NCBI RefSeq assembly: GCF_023375815.1
Contig: NZ_CP067412.1
Location: 4,092,001-4,156,000, forward strand
Direction: 5' to 3'
DNA: 64,000 nucleotides
From: Pseudomonas sp. HS6
Lineage (GTDB): Bacteria > Pseudomonadota > Gammaproteobacteria > Pseudomonadales > Pseudomonadaceae
The number at the start of each line of letters is the position of its first letter. The stretch's first letter is position 1. A program made the translations under genes and the position numbers. Of the stretch, positions 37,715-47,332 are shown one piece after another. The notes beneath the pieces were generated by a model that saw only the letters and a list, made by a program, of their open reading frames with translations, had not been told where the DNA came from and made no database searches.

Positions 37715-38797
37715 TTAGATCAAGGTTTTGCCGTGACGGACGAAGGTCGGTTTGACCACTCGTACCGGATACCACTTGCCACGGATTTCCACTTCGGCGC
37801 GGTCGGCAGTCGCCATCGGTACACGCGCCAGGGCAATCGACTTGCTAAGCGTAGGAGAGAAACTACCACTGGTGATCTCCCCTTCGCCAACATCAGCGAT
37901 ACGAACCACCTGATGCGCACGCAAAACCCCGCGTTCCTCGAGCACCAGACCCACCAGTTTGTGCTGCACGCCGGCGTTTTTTTCCGCTTCCAGCGCATCG
38001 CGACCGATGAACCGACGCGTGGCCGGCTCCCAGGCGATGCTCCAGGCCATGTTCGAGGCCAGTGGCGAAACGTCCTGATGGATGTCCTGACCGTAGAGGT
38101 TCATCCCGGCCTCCACCCGCAAGGTGTCGCGAGCGCCGAGGCCAATGGGAGAAATGCCGGCGCCCACCAGATCGTTGAAGAATCCGGGGGCCTGATCGGC
38201 CGGCAGGGCGATTTCCAGACCGTCCTCACCGGTGTAGCCGGTCCGCGCAATGAACCAGTCGCCGTCGACGTGGCCTTCGAAAGGCTTGAGCATCTGGATC
38301 AGGTTGGCGCGGGACTGGGTCACCAGTTCGGCAATCTTGTGCCGGGCATGGGGGCCTTGAATGGCGAGCATCGCCAGATCCGTGCGCTCATGCAGCTGCA
38401 CGTCGAAGCCGGCGAGTTGCGCCTGCATCCACGCCAGGTCCTGATCGCGGGTCGAAGCGTTGACCACCAGTCGGTAACCGTCTTCGAGGCGGTAGACGAT
38501 CATGTCGTCGACGATGCCGCCGCGCTCGTTGAGCATGGTGCTGTACAACGCACGGCCGGGGCTGTGCAGACGTTCGACGTCGTTGGCCAGCAGATGCTGG
38601 AGCCAGGCCTTGGCCTGCTGGCCGGCGACATCGATCACGGTCATGTGGGATACATCGAAGACCCCGCAATCGCGACGCACCTCGTGGTGCTCCTCGACCT
38701 GCGAGCCGTAATGCAGTGGCATGTCCCAACCGCCAAAATCGACCATCTTCGCGCCGAGGGCGAGATGCAGGTCATACAGAGGCGTACGCTGTCCCAT
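37715..38797 (-). CDS. gcvT: Aminomethyltransferase GcvT (T protein)
   Basis: 360 aa. Family blocks are [36 protein letters not shown]-type [27 protein letters not shown] and [16 protein letters not shown]. It transfers the methylene group to tetrahydrofolate and releases ammonia. It is the first gene of gcvTH; TACAAT at about 38928 on the minus strand could be its -10. The leader 38798-38953 has no glycine riboswitch that I can recognise, only a GAAAGCC/GGCTTTC hairpin. Confidence 0.96.
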   Translation of the reverse strand: MGQRTPLYDLHLALGAKMVDFGGWDMPLHYGSQVEEHHEVRRDCGVFDVSHMTVIDVAGQQAKAWLQHLLANDVERLHSPGRALYSTMLNERGGIVDDMIVYRLEDGYRLVVNASTRDQDLAWMQAQLAGFDVQLHERTDLAMLAIQGPHARHKIAELVTQSRANLIQMLKPFEGHVDGDWFIARTGYTGEDGLEIALPADQAPGFFNDLVGAGISPIGLGARDTLRVEAGMNLYGQDIHQDVSPLASNMAWSIAWEPATRRFIGRDALEAEKNAGVQHKLVGLVLEERGVLRAHQVVRIADVGEGEITSGSFSPTLSKSIALARVPMATADRAEVEIRGKWYPVRVVKPTFVRHGKTLI

Positions 38798-38953
38798 GGG
38801 TTTCTCCTTCCGGGCGTGGCGAAGGTGCGGAGCGCTGCTGCACGGTTTGAAAGCCCCGTGGAAGAAGGCTTTCAGCCGATTTCAGCGACAGGGTCTGTCA
38901 GACGGACCGCACCGAATGCCGCGCATTGTAGCCGCATGATTCAGGACTGACGA

Positions 38954-40570
38954 CTAAGTGTTTCGATGCGCCGAGCGGCGAATAAGTCCGATGACCGGCA
39001 ACAAACCGACCAGCACGAGGGTCAGCGCCGGCAACGACGCCCTCGCCCATTCGCCTTCACTGGTCATTTCAAAGATGCGCACGGCCAGCGTGTCCCAGCC
39101 AAACGGGCGCATCAGCAGGGTGGCGGGCATTTCCTTGAGCACATCGACGAACACCAGCAGCGCGGCGCTGAGCGTGCCGGGGAGCAACAACGGCAGATAC
39201 ACTTTGAAAAACAGTCGCGGCCCACTGACACCCAGGCTACGTGCCGCTTCAGGCAAAGAGGGCCGTATACGCGCCAGACTGCTTTCCAGCGGCCCGTAGG
39301 CCACCGCCACGAACCGCACCAGATAGGCCATCAGCAACGCCGCCAGACTGCCCAGCAACAACGGTTTGCCCGCACCGCCGAGCCAGCCGGACAGCGGAAT
39401 CACCAGCTCACGATCCAGATAACTGAACGCCAGCATGATCGACACCGCCAGCACCGAACCCGGCAACGCGTAGCCGAGGTTGGCCAGACTGACCCCGGAA
39501 CGGATCGCCCGGGTCGGTGCCAGACGTCGGGCGAACGCCAGCAACATCGCCACGCTGACCGTGATCAACGCCGCCATGCCGCCCAGATACAGGGTGTGCA
39601 GAATCAGCCCGGCGTAACGCTCATCCAGATCAAAACGCCCGCGCTGCCAGAACCACACCACCAGTTGCAGCACCGGGATGACAAACGCACAGGCGAACAC
39701 CAGACCACACCAGCCAGTCGCCGCCCAGGCCTTCGGCCCGCGCAGGTGATACAGCGCTTTTACCCGTGGTCGTTCGTTGCTTGCCCGGTTCGCGCCACGG
39801 GCGCGACGCTCGCCGTACAACACCAGCATCACTACCAGCAGCAACAGACTGGCCAGTTGCGCAGCGCTCGACAGGCTGAAGAAGCCATACCAGGTCTTGT
39901 AGATCGCCGTGGTGAAGGTGTCGAAGTTGAACACCGACACCGCGCCGAAATCTGCCAGGGTTTCCATCAGTGCCAGCGCCACGCCAGCGCCGATGGCCGG
40001 CCGCGCCATCGGCAATGCCACCCGCCAGAACGCCTGCCACGGCGACTGCCCTAGCACCCGCGCCGCTTCCATCAGGCCTTTGCCCTGAGCGAGAAACGCG
40101 GTGCGCGCCAGCAAGTAAACGTAGGGATAGAACACCAGCACCAGCACCAGAATCACTCCGCCGGTGGAACGCACCCGTGGCAGACGCAGACCGGTTCCGA
40201 ACCACTCCCGCAGCAGGCTTTGCACGGGACCGGCGAAGTCCAGCAGGCCGACGAACACGAATGCCAGCACATAGGCCGGGATCGCGAAGGGCAGCATCAA
40301 CGCCCAGTCGAGCCAGCGCCGACCGGGGAATTCGCAGAGGCTGGTGAGCCACGCAAGGCTTACGCCCAGCAGGGTCACGCCGATGCCGACACCGAGCACC
40401 AGCGTCAGGGTGTTGCCCAGCAGACGCGGCATCTGGGTTTCCCACAGGTGCGACCAGATCTGTTGGTCGATGGTCTGCCACGACAGCAGGAGGACGCTGA
40501 GGGGGAGCAGCACCAACGCGGCGATGGTGAAGACGATGGGGTACCAGCGGCGTTGGGCGGGGTGGGCCAA
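38954..40570 (-). CDS. fbpB: Ferric iron ABC transporter permease (FbpB-like)
   Basis: 538 aa using a TTG start at 40570, preceded by GAGAG; no ATG occurs near the family N-terminus. It is a double-length permease with two six-helix halves, each with an EAA loop (LMEAARVLGQSPWQAFWRVALP and LPEAARSLGVSGPRLFFKVY). This is the FbpB/SfuB architecture. It imports ferric iron delivered by FbpA across the inner membrane. A cluster of hairpin repeats separates it from fbpA upstream. No ATPase gene (fbpC) is adjacent. Confidence 0.88.
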   Translation of the reverse strand: MAHPAQRRWYPIVFTIAALVLLPLSVLLLSWQTIDQQIWSHLWETQMPRLLGNTLTLVLGVGIGVTLLGVSLAWLTSLCEFPGRRWLDWALMLPFAIPAYVLAFVFVGLLDFAGPVQSLLREWFGTGLRLPRVRSTGGVILVLVLVFYPYVYLLARTAFLAQGKGLMEAARVLGQSPWQAFWRVALPMARPAIGAGVALALMETLADFGAVSVFNFDTFTTAIYKTWYGFFSLSSAAQLASLLLLVVMLVLYGERRARGANRASNERPRVKALYHLRGPKAWAATGWCGLVFACAFVIPVLQLVVWFWQRGRFDLDERYAGLILHTLYLGGMAALITVSVAMLLAFARRLAPTRAIRSGVSLANLGYALPGSVLAVSIMLAFSYLDRELVIPLSGWLGGAGKPLLLGSLAALLMAYLVRFVAVAYGPLESSLARIRPSLPEAARSLGVSGPRLFFKVYLPLLLPGTLSAALLVFVDVLKEMPATLLMRPFGWDTLAVRIFEMTSEGEWARASLPALTLVLVGLLPVIGLIRRSAHRNT

Positions 40571-40592
40571 GGAAAGACTCTCGTTAAATGAA

Positions 40593-40668
40593 TGTGCCCA
40601 CGCTCTGCGTGGGCACACATCCTGTGACGCTGCGCGTCACGCTTGCGGCGATTCGACGCGCAGCGTCA
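40593..40668. repeat. Hairpin repeat cluster between fbpA and fbpB
   Basis: Three hairpins follow each other: TGTGCCCACGC/GCGTGGGCACA (40593-40617), GTGACGCTGCGCGTCAC (40624-40640) and GACGCGCAGCGTC (40655-40667). The last two are reverse complements of each other. It resembles the repeat family with CCCACGCTCTGCGTGGG cores that I recall from P. fluorescens genomes. The fbpA stop codon (40666-40668) lies in it. Confidence 0.75.
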
Positions 40669-41670
40669 GTTCCAACCCGCCCGATCCATCATCCGAATCG
40701 CTTCAGCCTGACGCTTGCCCGCCACTTCAACCGGCAACGTATCAGCCACAAACTGCCCCCACGCCGCCACTTCTTCCGAAGGCTTCACCGCCGGATTCGC
40801 CGGGAACTCCTGGTTCACGTCGGCAAAGATCTTCTGCGCCTCAGGCGTGGTCATCCACTCGACCAGCGCCTTGGCCGCTTCCGGGTGCGGTGCATGTTTG
40901 GTCAGGCCGATGCCCGACAGGTTGACGTGCACTCCGCGATCCGCCTGGTTCGGCCAGAACAGTTTCACCGGCAGATCCGGCTTCTGCTTGTGCAGGCGAC
41001 CGTAGTAGTAGGTGTTGACGATGCCGACGTCGCACTGGCCGGCGTTGATCGCTTCCAGCACCGCGACGTCATCGGAGAACACGTCGGTGGACAGGTTGTT
41101 GACCCAGCCCTTGAGGATCTTCTCGGTTTTCTCGGCGCCGTGGACTTCGATCATGGTGGCGGTCAGCGACTGGTTGTAGACCTTCTTCGCCGTGCGCAGG
41201 CACAGGCGGCCTTCCCAGTTCTTGTCGGCCAGCGCTTCGTAGGTGGTCAGCTCACCCGGCTTTACCCGTGCGGTGGAATAGGCGATGGTCCGCGCGCGCA
41301 GGCTCAGACCTGTCCAGGCGTGGGTGGACGAGCGGTATTGCAGGGGAATGTTGGCGTCGATGGTTTTCGAGGTGAACGGCTGGAGAATGCCCATCTGTTC
41401 GGCCTGCCAGAGGTTGCCGGCATCGACGGTCAGCAGCAGGTCGGCGGTGGCGTTCTCGCCTTCGGCCTTGATCCGCTGCATCAGCGGCGCTTCCTTGTCG
41501 GTGATGAACTTGATCTTCACCCCGGTCTTGGCGGTGTAGGCGTCGAACACCGGTTTGATCAGTTCATCGATACGCGACGAGTAGACCACCACCTCATCGG
41601 CGGCCTGGGCGGCGGTGCTGCCAATCAGGGTCAGGGCCAGTGCGGTCAGAACACGCTTGGATGCCAACAT
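40666..41670 (-). CDS. fbpA: Ferric iron-binding periplasmic protein (FbpA-like)
   Basis: 334 aa with a signal peptide ending at [25 protein letters not shown] is the FbpA/HitA start, and the paired iron-ligand tyrosines are visible in [10 protein letters not shown]. It binds Fe3+ in the periplasm and hands it to the FbpB permease. A Fur-box-like sequence lies about 36 bp upstream of the start, consistent with iron repression. The stop codon is inside a repeat element. Confidence 0.93.
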   Translation of the reverse strand: MLASKRVLTALALTLIGSTAAQAADEVVVYSSRIDELIKPVFDAYTAKTGVKIKFITDKEAPLMQRIKAEGENATADLLLTVDAGNLWQAEQMGILQPFTSKTIDANIPLQYRSSTHAWTGLSLRARTIAYSTARVKPGELTTYEALADKNWEGRLCLRTAKKVYNQSLTATMIEVHGAEKTEKILKGWVNNLSTDVFSDDVAVLEAINAGQCDVGIVNTYYYGRLHKQKPDLPVKLFWPNQADRGVHVNLSGIGLTKHAPHPEAAKALVEWMTTPEAQKIFADVNQEFPANPAVKPSEEVAAWGQFVADTLPVEVAGKRQAEAIRMMDRAGWN

Positions 41671-41705
41671 GGGAGTGATCTCTCGGTCGGGAAAAGTGGC
41701 CCAAA

Positions 41706-41720
41706 TGATAAGGACTCACA
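41706..41720. promoter_or_regulatory. Candidate Fur box upstream of fbpA
   Basis: TGATAAGGACTCACA matches the 7-1-7 Fur consensus (TGATAATNATTATCA) at about 10 of 14 positions, with the left half nearly perfect. Its position before an iron-transport gene supports the call. Confidence 0.4.
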
Positions 41721-41796
41721 TTTACCAGCTCAATCGATCACTTTCCCAAGGAGTTACCAGATGTTGCACGACATAGGCGGTGCCTGATCTGACGCC

Positions 41797-41816
41797 TTCG
41801 CGGGCAAGCCCGCGAA
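41797..41816. repeat. Single REP hairpin
   Basis: TTCGCGGGC (41797-41805) and GCCCGCGAA (41808-41816) form a short perfect hairpin of REP type. It lies in the gap between the ubiI 3' end and fbpA. Confidence 0.6.
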
Positions 41817-41840
41817 AGGGCCCTCAGTCTCAACGGAGAA

Positions 41841-43064
41841 TTAAGGTTTAGCCAGGACGGGAAGGTCCCCGGTCAGCCCCAACGCTTCACGCACGAACAA
41901 CGCCTTGGCCTCTGGCATCTGCTCGACGATTTTCAGTCCGGTGTTGCGCAACCAGCGCAGCGGCAGCGGATCGGCCTGGAACAACCGCTCGAAGCCCTCC
42001 ATTGCGGCCATCAGCGCCAGGTTATGCGGCATGCGCCGACGCTCGTAGCGGCTCAGCACTTTCACATCCGCAAGGCGTTCGCCGCGTTCGTGGGCTTGCA
42101 ACAGCACTTCGGCCAGTACAGCGGCGTCGAGGAAACCGAGGTTCACGCCCTGCCCCGCCAACGGGTGAATGGTGTGCGCGGCATCACCGATCATTGCCAG
42201 GCCTTCGGCCACGTAGCGCTTGGCATGGCGTTGACGCAGCGGCACGCACAGACGCGGGTCGGCATTGATGACTTCGCCGAGGCAGCCTTCGAAGGCGCGC
42301 TCCAGCTCACGGCAGAAATCCGCTTCATCCAGCGCCATCAACCGCTCGGCTTCGCTTGGCGTGGTCGACCAGACGATCGAGCACCAGTCCTGCTGACCAT
42401 CTCGCTCCAGCGGCAGAAACGCCAGCGGCCCGTGATCGGTGAAGCGCTGCCACGCGGTCATGCGGTGCGGTTTGCTGCTGCGCACGCTGGTGACGATGGC
42501 GTGATGCAGATAATCCCACTCGCGAGTGGCGACACCGGTCAGACGGCGCACGGCGGAGTTGGCACCATCCGCCGCGATCACCAGCGGCGCGCGCAGGGTG
42601 CGGCCGTCGGCCAGGGTCAGCAGCCAGTCGTCACCGGAGCGGCGCATCTGCTCCAGCCGCGCATTGGGCAGCAGGCCCAGATCGCAATCGTGCAAACGGT
42701 CGAGCAAGGCATCCTGCACCACGCGGTTTTCGACAATGTGGCCGAGCACATCGGCATGCACGCTACTGGCCGAGAAGTGAATCTGCCCGGTGCCGCTGCC
42801 GTCCCAGACATGCATGTCGGTGTACGGACTGCTGCGTCGGTTGACGATGCCGTCCCACACGCCGAGGCGATCGAGAATGCGCTGGCTGGCTGCCGACAAC
42901 GCGCTCACCCGTGGCTCGAACGGGGCGTCGCCATTGAAGGGTTTGACGCTCAACGGACTGCCATCGAGCAGCAGGACTTCCAGCCCACTGTCCTGCAACG
43001 CCAGCGCCAGGGCGCTGCCGACCATTCCGGCTCCGACAATCAGCAGATCTGCGCGCATTTCCAT
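41841..43064 (-). CDS. ubiI: Ubiquinone biosynthesis FAD monooxygenase UbiI (VisC-like)
   Basis: 407 aa. It has the FAD-dinucleotide fold LLIVGAGMVGSALALALQ, the DG motif VIAADGANSAVRR and the second FAD motif IGDAAHTIHPLAGQGVNLGF. It belongs to the UbiH/UbiF/UbiI hydroxylases that oxygenate the ubiquinone ring at the inner membrane. I assign UbiI because the neighbour UbiH is clearly a separate homologue. An alternative start at 43058 exists. It is downstream of a small DUF4442 gene. Confidence 0.86.
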   Translation of the reverse strand: MEMRADLLIVGAGMVGSALALALQDSGLEVLLLDGSPLSVKPFNGDAPFEPRVSALSAASQRILDRLGVWDGIVNRRSSPYTDMHVWDGSGTGQIHFSASSVHADVLGHIVENRVVQDALLDRLHDCDLGLLPNARLEQMRRSGDDWLLTLADGRTLRAPLVIAADGANSAVRRLTGVATREWDYLHHAIVTSVRSSKPHRMTAWQRFTDHGPLAFLPLERDGQQDWCSIVWSTTPSEAERLMALDEADFCRELERAFEGCLGEVINADPRLCVPLRQRHAKRYVAEGLAMIGDAAHTIHPLAGQGVNLGFLDAAVLAEVLLQAHERGERLADVKVLSRYERRRMPHNLALMAAMEGFERLFQADPLPLRWLRNTGLKIVEQMPEAKALFVREALGLTGDLPVLAKP

Positions 43065-43067
43065 GCT

Positions 43068-43553
43068 TTAAGCCTGTCTCGCTTGCGGCTTGAGCCGCAC
43101 GTAAAGGGTTTTACCGACCCGCGCCACCAGGTTGCCGGCGCCGTCATGAATGTCGACCTGCAACTGCGGCAGGTATTTCTCGCCACTGGCGGTCTGCCGA
43201 CGGATCTCGTCGAGCAGGGTGTCGTCGATGTTGAACCGGGCGAACACCGGGCCTTTGCCCGGCGATATGAAATCAATGTCAGCGGCCTTGTCCCAGACGA
43301 TGTACCGCGAGCCGAGGTTCTCCATGAGCATCAACATGAAGAACGGGTCGACCATCGAATACAGACTGCCGCCGAACTGGGTGCCGACGTAATTGCGGTT
43401 GTACCAGCCCAGACCCATCGAAACCTGGATGTCACGAAAGTCATCGCTGATGTACTTCACCCGGACACCGGCGCCGAGGTATGGCGGGTAGAACGTCATG
43501 ATCCAGCGCATCAACCGCGCCTTGCCAAACTGTTTGATCAGCCACTCACGCAT
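43068..43553 (-). CDS. DUF4442-family hotdog-fold protein
   Basis: 161 aa from the ATG at 43553, which overlaps the ubiH end by 8 nt. The sequence (YPPYLGAGVRVKYISDDF, YNRNYVGTQFGGSLYSMVDP, VFARFNIDDTLLDEIR) fits DUF4442, a thioesterase-like hotdog fold. A hydrolase or acyl-binding role is possible, but catalytic residues are not certain. Its place between ubiH and ubiI suggests a link with ubiquinone or membrane metabolism. Only 3 bp separate it from ubiI. Confidence 0.8.
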   Translation of the reverse strand: MREWLIKQFGKARLMRWIMTFYPPYLGAGVRVKYISDDFRDIQVSMGLGWYNRNYVGTQFGGSLYSMVDPFFMLMLMENLGSRYIVWDKAADIDFISPGKGPVFARFNIDDTLLDEIRRQTASGEKYLPQLQVDIHDGAGNLVARVGKTLYVRLKPQARQA

Positions 43554-44733
43554 CCGGCCGCGTCCCCAGCCCCATGGCCTGACGGGCGAACCAGCGTTTG
43601 GCCGGCGGCAGCAGATCGAGGCCGAGCAGGCCGATGTTGCGCCCCAGCGACACCAGTGGCTGGGTGCTGCCGAACAGGCGCGTGACCTGATCGGAGAAGC
43701 CCACGGTGAGGTCCTGATCGAGGCGCTGACGTTCGCGATAAGCCTGCAACGTAGCGAAGTCCCCCAGCGGTTTGTCGCTGGCCAGCAGTGCGGCGGCCAA
43801 GGCATCGGCATCGCGCAGGGACAGGTTGAAACCCTGCCCGGCAATGGGGTGCAGGCTGTGGGCGGCGTTGCCGAGTACGGCCAGATGCGAACGCACCTGC
43901 TCTTCGGCTTCCACCAGCGACAGCGGATACAGATGCCGCGCACCGACCTGTTTCAAAGTGCCGAGGCGGTAACCGAACACGCCTTGCAGTTCGCTGAGGA
44001 AATCCCGTTCGCTCAGGTCTGCCAGACGTTGCGCGTCCATGCCCAGACGGGTCCAGACCAGCGCGCAGCGGTTTTCCGGCAGTGGCAGCAGCGCCATCGG
44101 GCCTTCGTCGGTGAAACGCTCGAAGGCCATACCGTTGTGCGCTTCGCTCGGGGTAATGTTGGCGATCAACGCGCTCTGGTTGTACGGGCGCTTACGCACG
44201 TTGATGCCCAGTTGCTCGCGCAGACCGGAACGGCCGCCATCGGCGAGCACCGCCAGATCGCACTCGACCGTGGTTTCATCGTTGAGGGTCAGGCGATAGC
44301 CGTCGGGCAGCGGCTCCATGCGGGTGACTTCGGCCGGGCAACGCCAACTGATCACCTCTTTGTCGAGGTGCTGCCACAGGCACTGGCCGAGCCAGGCGTT
44401 TTCCACCACATAGCCGAGCGCCGGGACGCCCTCTTCCATCGCTGACAGTCGGGCGGTGGAAAAACGTCCACGGTCGGACACATGAATTTGTTTGATCGGC
44501 TCGGCGCGGCGGGAGATTTCCTGCCACACGCCCAGCCGCTGATAAATCTGCCGCGAACCGAAGGATAGCGCCGAGGAACGCGCGTCGTAGCTTGGCTGCC
44601 AGGTGTCACCGGGAGCGAACGGTTCGATCAGCACGATCTTCCAGCCACGGGCCTTGGCCCCGGCCTGCAAGGCCAACGCCAGACTGGCGCCGACCAGACC
44701 GCCACCGATGATTGCCAGATTGACCCGACTCAT
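43546..44733 (-). CDS. ubiH: 2-octaprenyl-6-methoxyphenol hydroxylase UbiH
   Basis: 395 aa from the ATG at 44733, which overlaps the pepP stop in an ATGA; an ATG at 44742 is the alternative. Motifs are NLAIIGGGLVGASLALALQ, LAVLADGGRSGLREQLGI and VLGNAAHSLHPIAGQGFNLS. It hydroxylates the ubiquinone ring with O2 and reduced flavin. The pepP-ubiH order is the standard one in gamma-proteobacteria. Confidence 0.93.
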   Translation of the reverse strand: MSRVNLAIIGGGLVGASLALALQAGAKARGWKIVLIEPFAPGDTWQPSYDARSSALSFGSRQIYQRLGVWQEISRRAEPIKQIHVSDRGRFSTARLSAMEEGVPALGYVVENAWLGQCLWQHLDKEVISWRCPAEVTRMEPLPDGYRLTLNDETTVECDLAVLADGGRSGLREQLGINVRKRPYNQSALIANITPSEAHNGMAFERFTDEGPMALLPLPENRCALVWTRLGMDAQRLADLSERDFLSELQGVFGYRLGTLKQVGARHLYPLSLVEAEEQVRSHLAVLGNAAHSLHPIAGQGFNLSLRDADALAAALLASDKPLGDFATLQAYRERQRLDQDLTVGFSDQVTRLFGSTQPLVSLGRNIGLLGLDLLPPAKRWFARQAMGLGTRPDA

Positions 44734-46064
44734 GCCGCGCATGTCCGTGCTTGTGCCATCAGGGCTTCGATCTCGGCGACGGTTTTCGGCACGCCGTGGG
44801 TCAAAATTTCACAACCGCTCTTGGTCACTACCACGTCATCCTCGATGCGCACGCCAATGCCGCGCCATTTCTTCGCTACGTTCTGATTGTCCGGGGCGAT
44901 GTAGATGCCCGGCTCCACGGTCAGCGCCATGCCGACTTCCAGCACCCGCCATTCGCCGCCGACCTTGTATTCGCCGACGTCATGTACATCCATGCCCAGC
45001 CAGTGGCCGGCGCGGTGCATGTAAAACGCCTTGTAGGCCTCGCTGCCGATCAACTCGTCCACTTCGCCCTGCAACAATCCCAGCTTCACCAGCCCCGCGG
45101 TGATCACCCGAACTGTAGCTTCGTGTGCCTGGTTCCAGTGCTTGTTCGGGGCGATTTCGGCGAACGCGGCTTCCTGTGAGGCCAACACCAATTCGTAGAT
45201 CGCTTTCTGCTCGGCCGAGAATTTGCCGTTGACCGGCCACGTCCGCGTGATGTCGCTGGCGTAGCAGTCGATTTCGCAACCAGCGTCGATCAGCACCAGA
45301 TCACCGTCCTTGAGCAACGCGTCATTCTGCTGGTAATGCAGGATGCAGCTGTTGCGCCCGGCGGCGACGATCGAGCCGTAGGCGGGCATTTTCGCCCCGC
45401 CCTTGCGGAACTCGTAATCGAGTTCGGCTTCGAGGCTGTACTCGTACAGCCCGGCACGGCTGGCCTGCATCGCCCGGATGTGGGCCTGGGCGGAAATCCG
45501 CGCCGCTTCGCGCATCACCTTCACTTCTGCCGCCGATTTATACAGACGCATGTCGTGCAGCAGGTGATCCAGGGCAACGAATTCGTTCGGCGGCTGGGCA
45601 CCGAGGTGCGCCTTGGAACGGATCACGTTGATCCAGTCCATCAGGTGGCGGTCGAATTCCGGGTTGCTGCCCATGGCCGAATACACCCGGTCGCGGCCTT
45701 CGATCAGGCCCGGCAGGATGTCGTCGATGTCAGTGATGGGGAAGGCGTCGTCGGCGCCAAAATCGCGAATCGCGCCTTCCTGGCCGGCGCGCAGGCCATC
45801 CCAGAGTTCCCGTTCGGCATTGCGTTCACGGCAGAACAGCACGTATTCGCCATGTTCGCGGCCGGGCATCAGGACGATGACCGCCTGTGGCTCGGGGAAA
45901 CCACTCAGGTACTGGAAGTCGCTGTCCTGGCGGTAGACGTGCTCGACGTCACGGTTGCGAATGGCAACCGCGGCGGCGGGCAGGATGGCGATGCTGTTGG
46001 GTTCCATCTGCGCCATTAGCGCCTTGCGGCGACGGCTGTATTCCGCTTTCGGGATATGGATCAT
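44730..46064 (-). CDS. pepP: Xaa-Pro aminopeptidase PepP
   Basis: 444 aa. The N-terminal domain ends near residue 170, and an M24 pita-bread domain follows. Metal ligands are visible in LVLIDAGCEIDCYASDITRT, HRAGHWLGMDVHDVG, LTVEPGIY and RIEDDVVV. It removes N-terminal residues before proline in the cytoplasm. It overlaps ubiH and follows ygfB by 27 bp, so the genes form one operon. Confidence 0.96.
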   Translation of the reverse strand: MIHIPKAEYSRRRKALMAQMEPNSIAILPAAAVAIRNRDVEHVYRQDSDFQYLSGFPEPQAVIVLMPGREHGEYVLFCRERNAERELWDGLRAGQEGAIRDFGADDAFPITDIDDILPGLIEGRDRVYSAMGSNPEFDRHLMDWINVIRSKAHLGAQPPNEFVALDHLLHDMRLYKSAAEVKVMREAARISAQAHIRAMQASRAGLYEYSLEAELDYEFRKGGAKMPAYGSIVAAGRNSCILHYQQNDALLKDGDLVLIDAGCEIDCYASDITRTWPVNGKFSAEQKAIYELVLASQEAAFAEIAPNKHWNQAHEATVRVITAGLVKLGLLQGEVDELIGSEAYKAFYMHRAGHWLGMDVHDVGEYKVGGEWRVLEVGMALTVEPGIYIAPDNQNVAKKWRGIGVRIEDDVVVTKSGCEILTHGVPKTVAEIEALMAQARTCAA

Positions 46065-46091
46065 GGGCAGATGGCTTTCCCTGGCACGCGA

Positions 46092-46652
46092 TCAGTGCAG
46101 CGACGGCTTGGCGGCTGGCGGCACGTCGGCTTTCTTGGTTTCGGAGAACAGCAGCAGCGGCGCTACACGCAGGTACTCCATGACTTCCATGTAATCGCTT
46201 TCGCCGTCTTCGGACTCTTCCAGTGCATCTTGCACCTGAGAGATTGCCGCCAGATCCTGCAACACTTCGGTGGCCTCGGTGCTCAGCATGCTGCTGTCGC
46301 GGCAGTTCAGGCCGAAACCGGTGAGGAAGCCCTGGCACCATTCACCCAGCGCGGCAGCGCGCTCGGCCAGTGGCGCGTCATCGTTCGGAAGCAGCAGAAC
46401 CACGGTGACGTCGTCGCCGGTGAGTTCGCTCTTGACCATTTCCTGCAGGCCGATCAGCGCGTTGCGGACGTTGTCCTGCGGCTCGCTTTCGAGCAGCTCG
46501 GCGGCATCGATCAGCCATTCGTCTGCATTGAAGCCGGCGCCGGCGCAACTGCGGCCAAGCAACAGGCCGTGCAGTTCAGCAGGCGAAACGGAGTGACCGC
46601 TGGAATTCAGCAGGGTGGCAAAGCCTTGGTACGGGGAATTCTGAATGGGCAT
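46092..46652 (-). CDS. ygfB: UPF0149 family protein YgfB
   Basis: 186 aa. Sequence such as [32 protein letters not shown] and [18 protein letters not shown] is that of YgfB/YecA-like UPF0149 proteins. In P. aeruginosa YgfB has been linked to control of the alpA pathway and beta-lactam resistance. It is the first gene of the ygfB-pepP-ubiH-ubiI run and is divergent from a TIGR02449 gene. Confidence 0.93.
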   Translation of the reverse strand: MPIQNSPYQGFATLLNSSGHSVSPAELHGLLLGRSCAGAGFNADEWLIDAAELLESEPQDNVRNALIGLQEMVKSELTGDDVTVVLLLPNDDAPLAERAAALGEWCQGFLTGFGLNCRDSSMLSTEATEVLQDLAAISQVQDALEESEDGESDYMEVMEYLRVAPLLLFSETKKADVPPAAKPSLH

Positions 46653-46777
46653 GGGCAGCTAGGCGCCAGACGGCGCTATGTCTAGAATGAAGGCCTTGTA
46701 TCCTACATCGACAGACTCGCCAAGACCATTAAAGGCTGTCCGCCAGCCAAACCCATCAGACCGAATCAGTGGACACA

Positions 46778-46987
46778 ATGGAAGACACCGACCTGCAAGC
46801 GCTGATGGCCAGACTCGAACTGCTGATTACTCGGGTCGAGCAACTAAAGAGTCAAAACGCACTCTTACTAGCTCAGGAAAAGACTTGGCGCGAGGAACGC
46901 GCTCACCTCATTGAAAAAAACGAAATCGCCCGGCGTAAGGTCGAATCGATGATTTCGCGCCTCAAGGCCCTGGAGCAAGACTCATGA
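46778..46987 (+). CDS. TIGR02449-family coiled-coil protein
   Basis: 69 aa from the ATG at 46778; a GTG at 46769 is the alternative. Nearly the whole protein is a predicted coiled coil (DLQALMARLELLITRVEQL, then HLIEKNEIARRKVESMISRL). It overlaps zapA by 4 nt (ATGA), so it is translationally coupled to this cell-division gene. A ZapB-like helper role has been suggested by its position and form; that is inference. Confidence 0.88.
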   Translation: MEDTDLQALMARLELLITRVEQLKSQNALLLAQEKTWREERAHLIEKNEIARRKVESMISRLKALEQDS

Positions 46988-47301
46988 GTTCAAGCAATAG
47001 CGTTACCGTGCAGATCCTCGACAAAGAGTATTCGATCATCTGCCCGCAGGAAGAACGCAGCAATCTGGTCAGTGCCGCGCGTTACCTGGACGGCAAGATG
47101 CGCGAGATTCGCAGCAGCGGCAAAGTCATCGGCGCCGACCGCATCGCCGTGATGGCCGCGCTGAACATCACTCACGACCTCTTGCACAAAGAAGAGCGCC
47201 CGGACATCCAGGCCAGCGGTTCGACCCGTGAACAGGTGCGTGACTTGCTCGATCGTGTCGATCTGGTACTGGCCGACGATCCGGACATCAGCAAGGGCTG
47301 A
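46984..47301 (+). CDS. zapA: Cell division protein ZapA
   Basis: 105 aa. VTVQILDKEYSIICPQEE is the ZapA head and a C-terminal coiled coil follows (IAVMAALNITHDLL). ZapA crosslinks FtsZ filaments at the division ring. It overlaps the TIGR02449 gene and is followed by 6S RNA and fthC, the usual gamma-proteobacterial order. Confidence 0.94.
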   Translation: MSSSNSVTVQILDKEYSIICPQEERSNLVSAARYLDGKMREIRSSGKVIGADRIAVMAALNITHDLLHKEERPDIQASGSTREQVRDLLDRVDLVLADDPDISKG

Positions 47302-47332
47302 TTCGCCAGACGGCTTGAGGTATACTCGCCGC

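Noticed and set aside
38798..38953. Possible glycine riboswitch upstream of gcvT
   Set aside because: I looked for the conserved glycine-aptamer elements on the minus strand and found only a simple hairpin; none recognised.
46677..46914. A 78-codon frame overlapping the TIGR02449 gene
   Set aside because: It is out of frame with the coiled-coil gene, which is coupled to zapA, and has no supporting signal.
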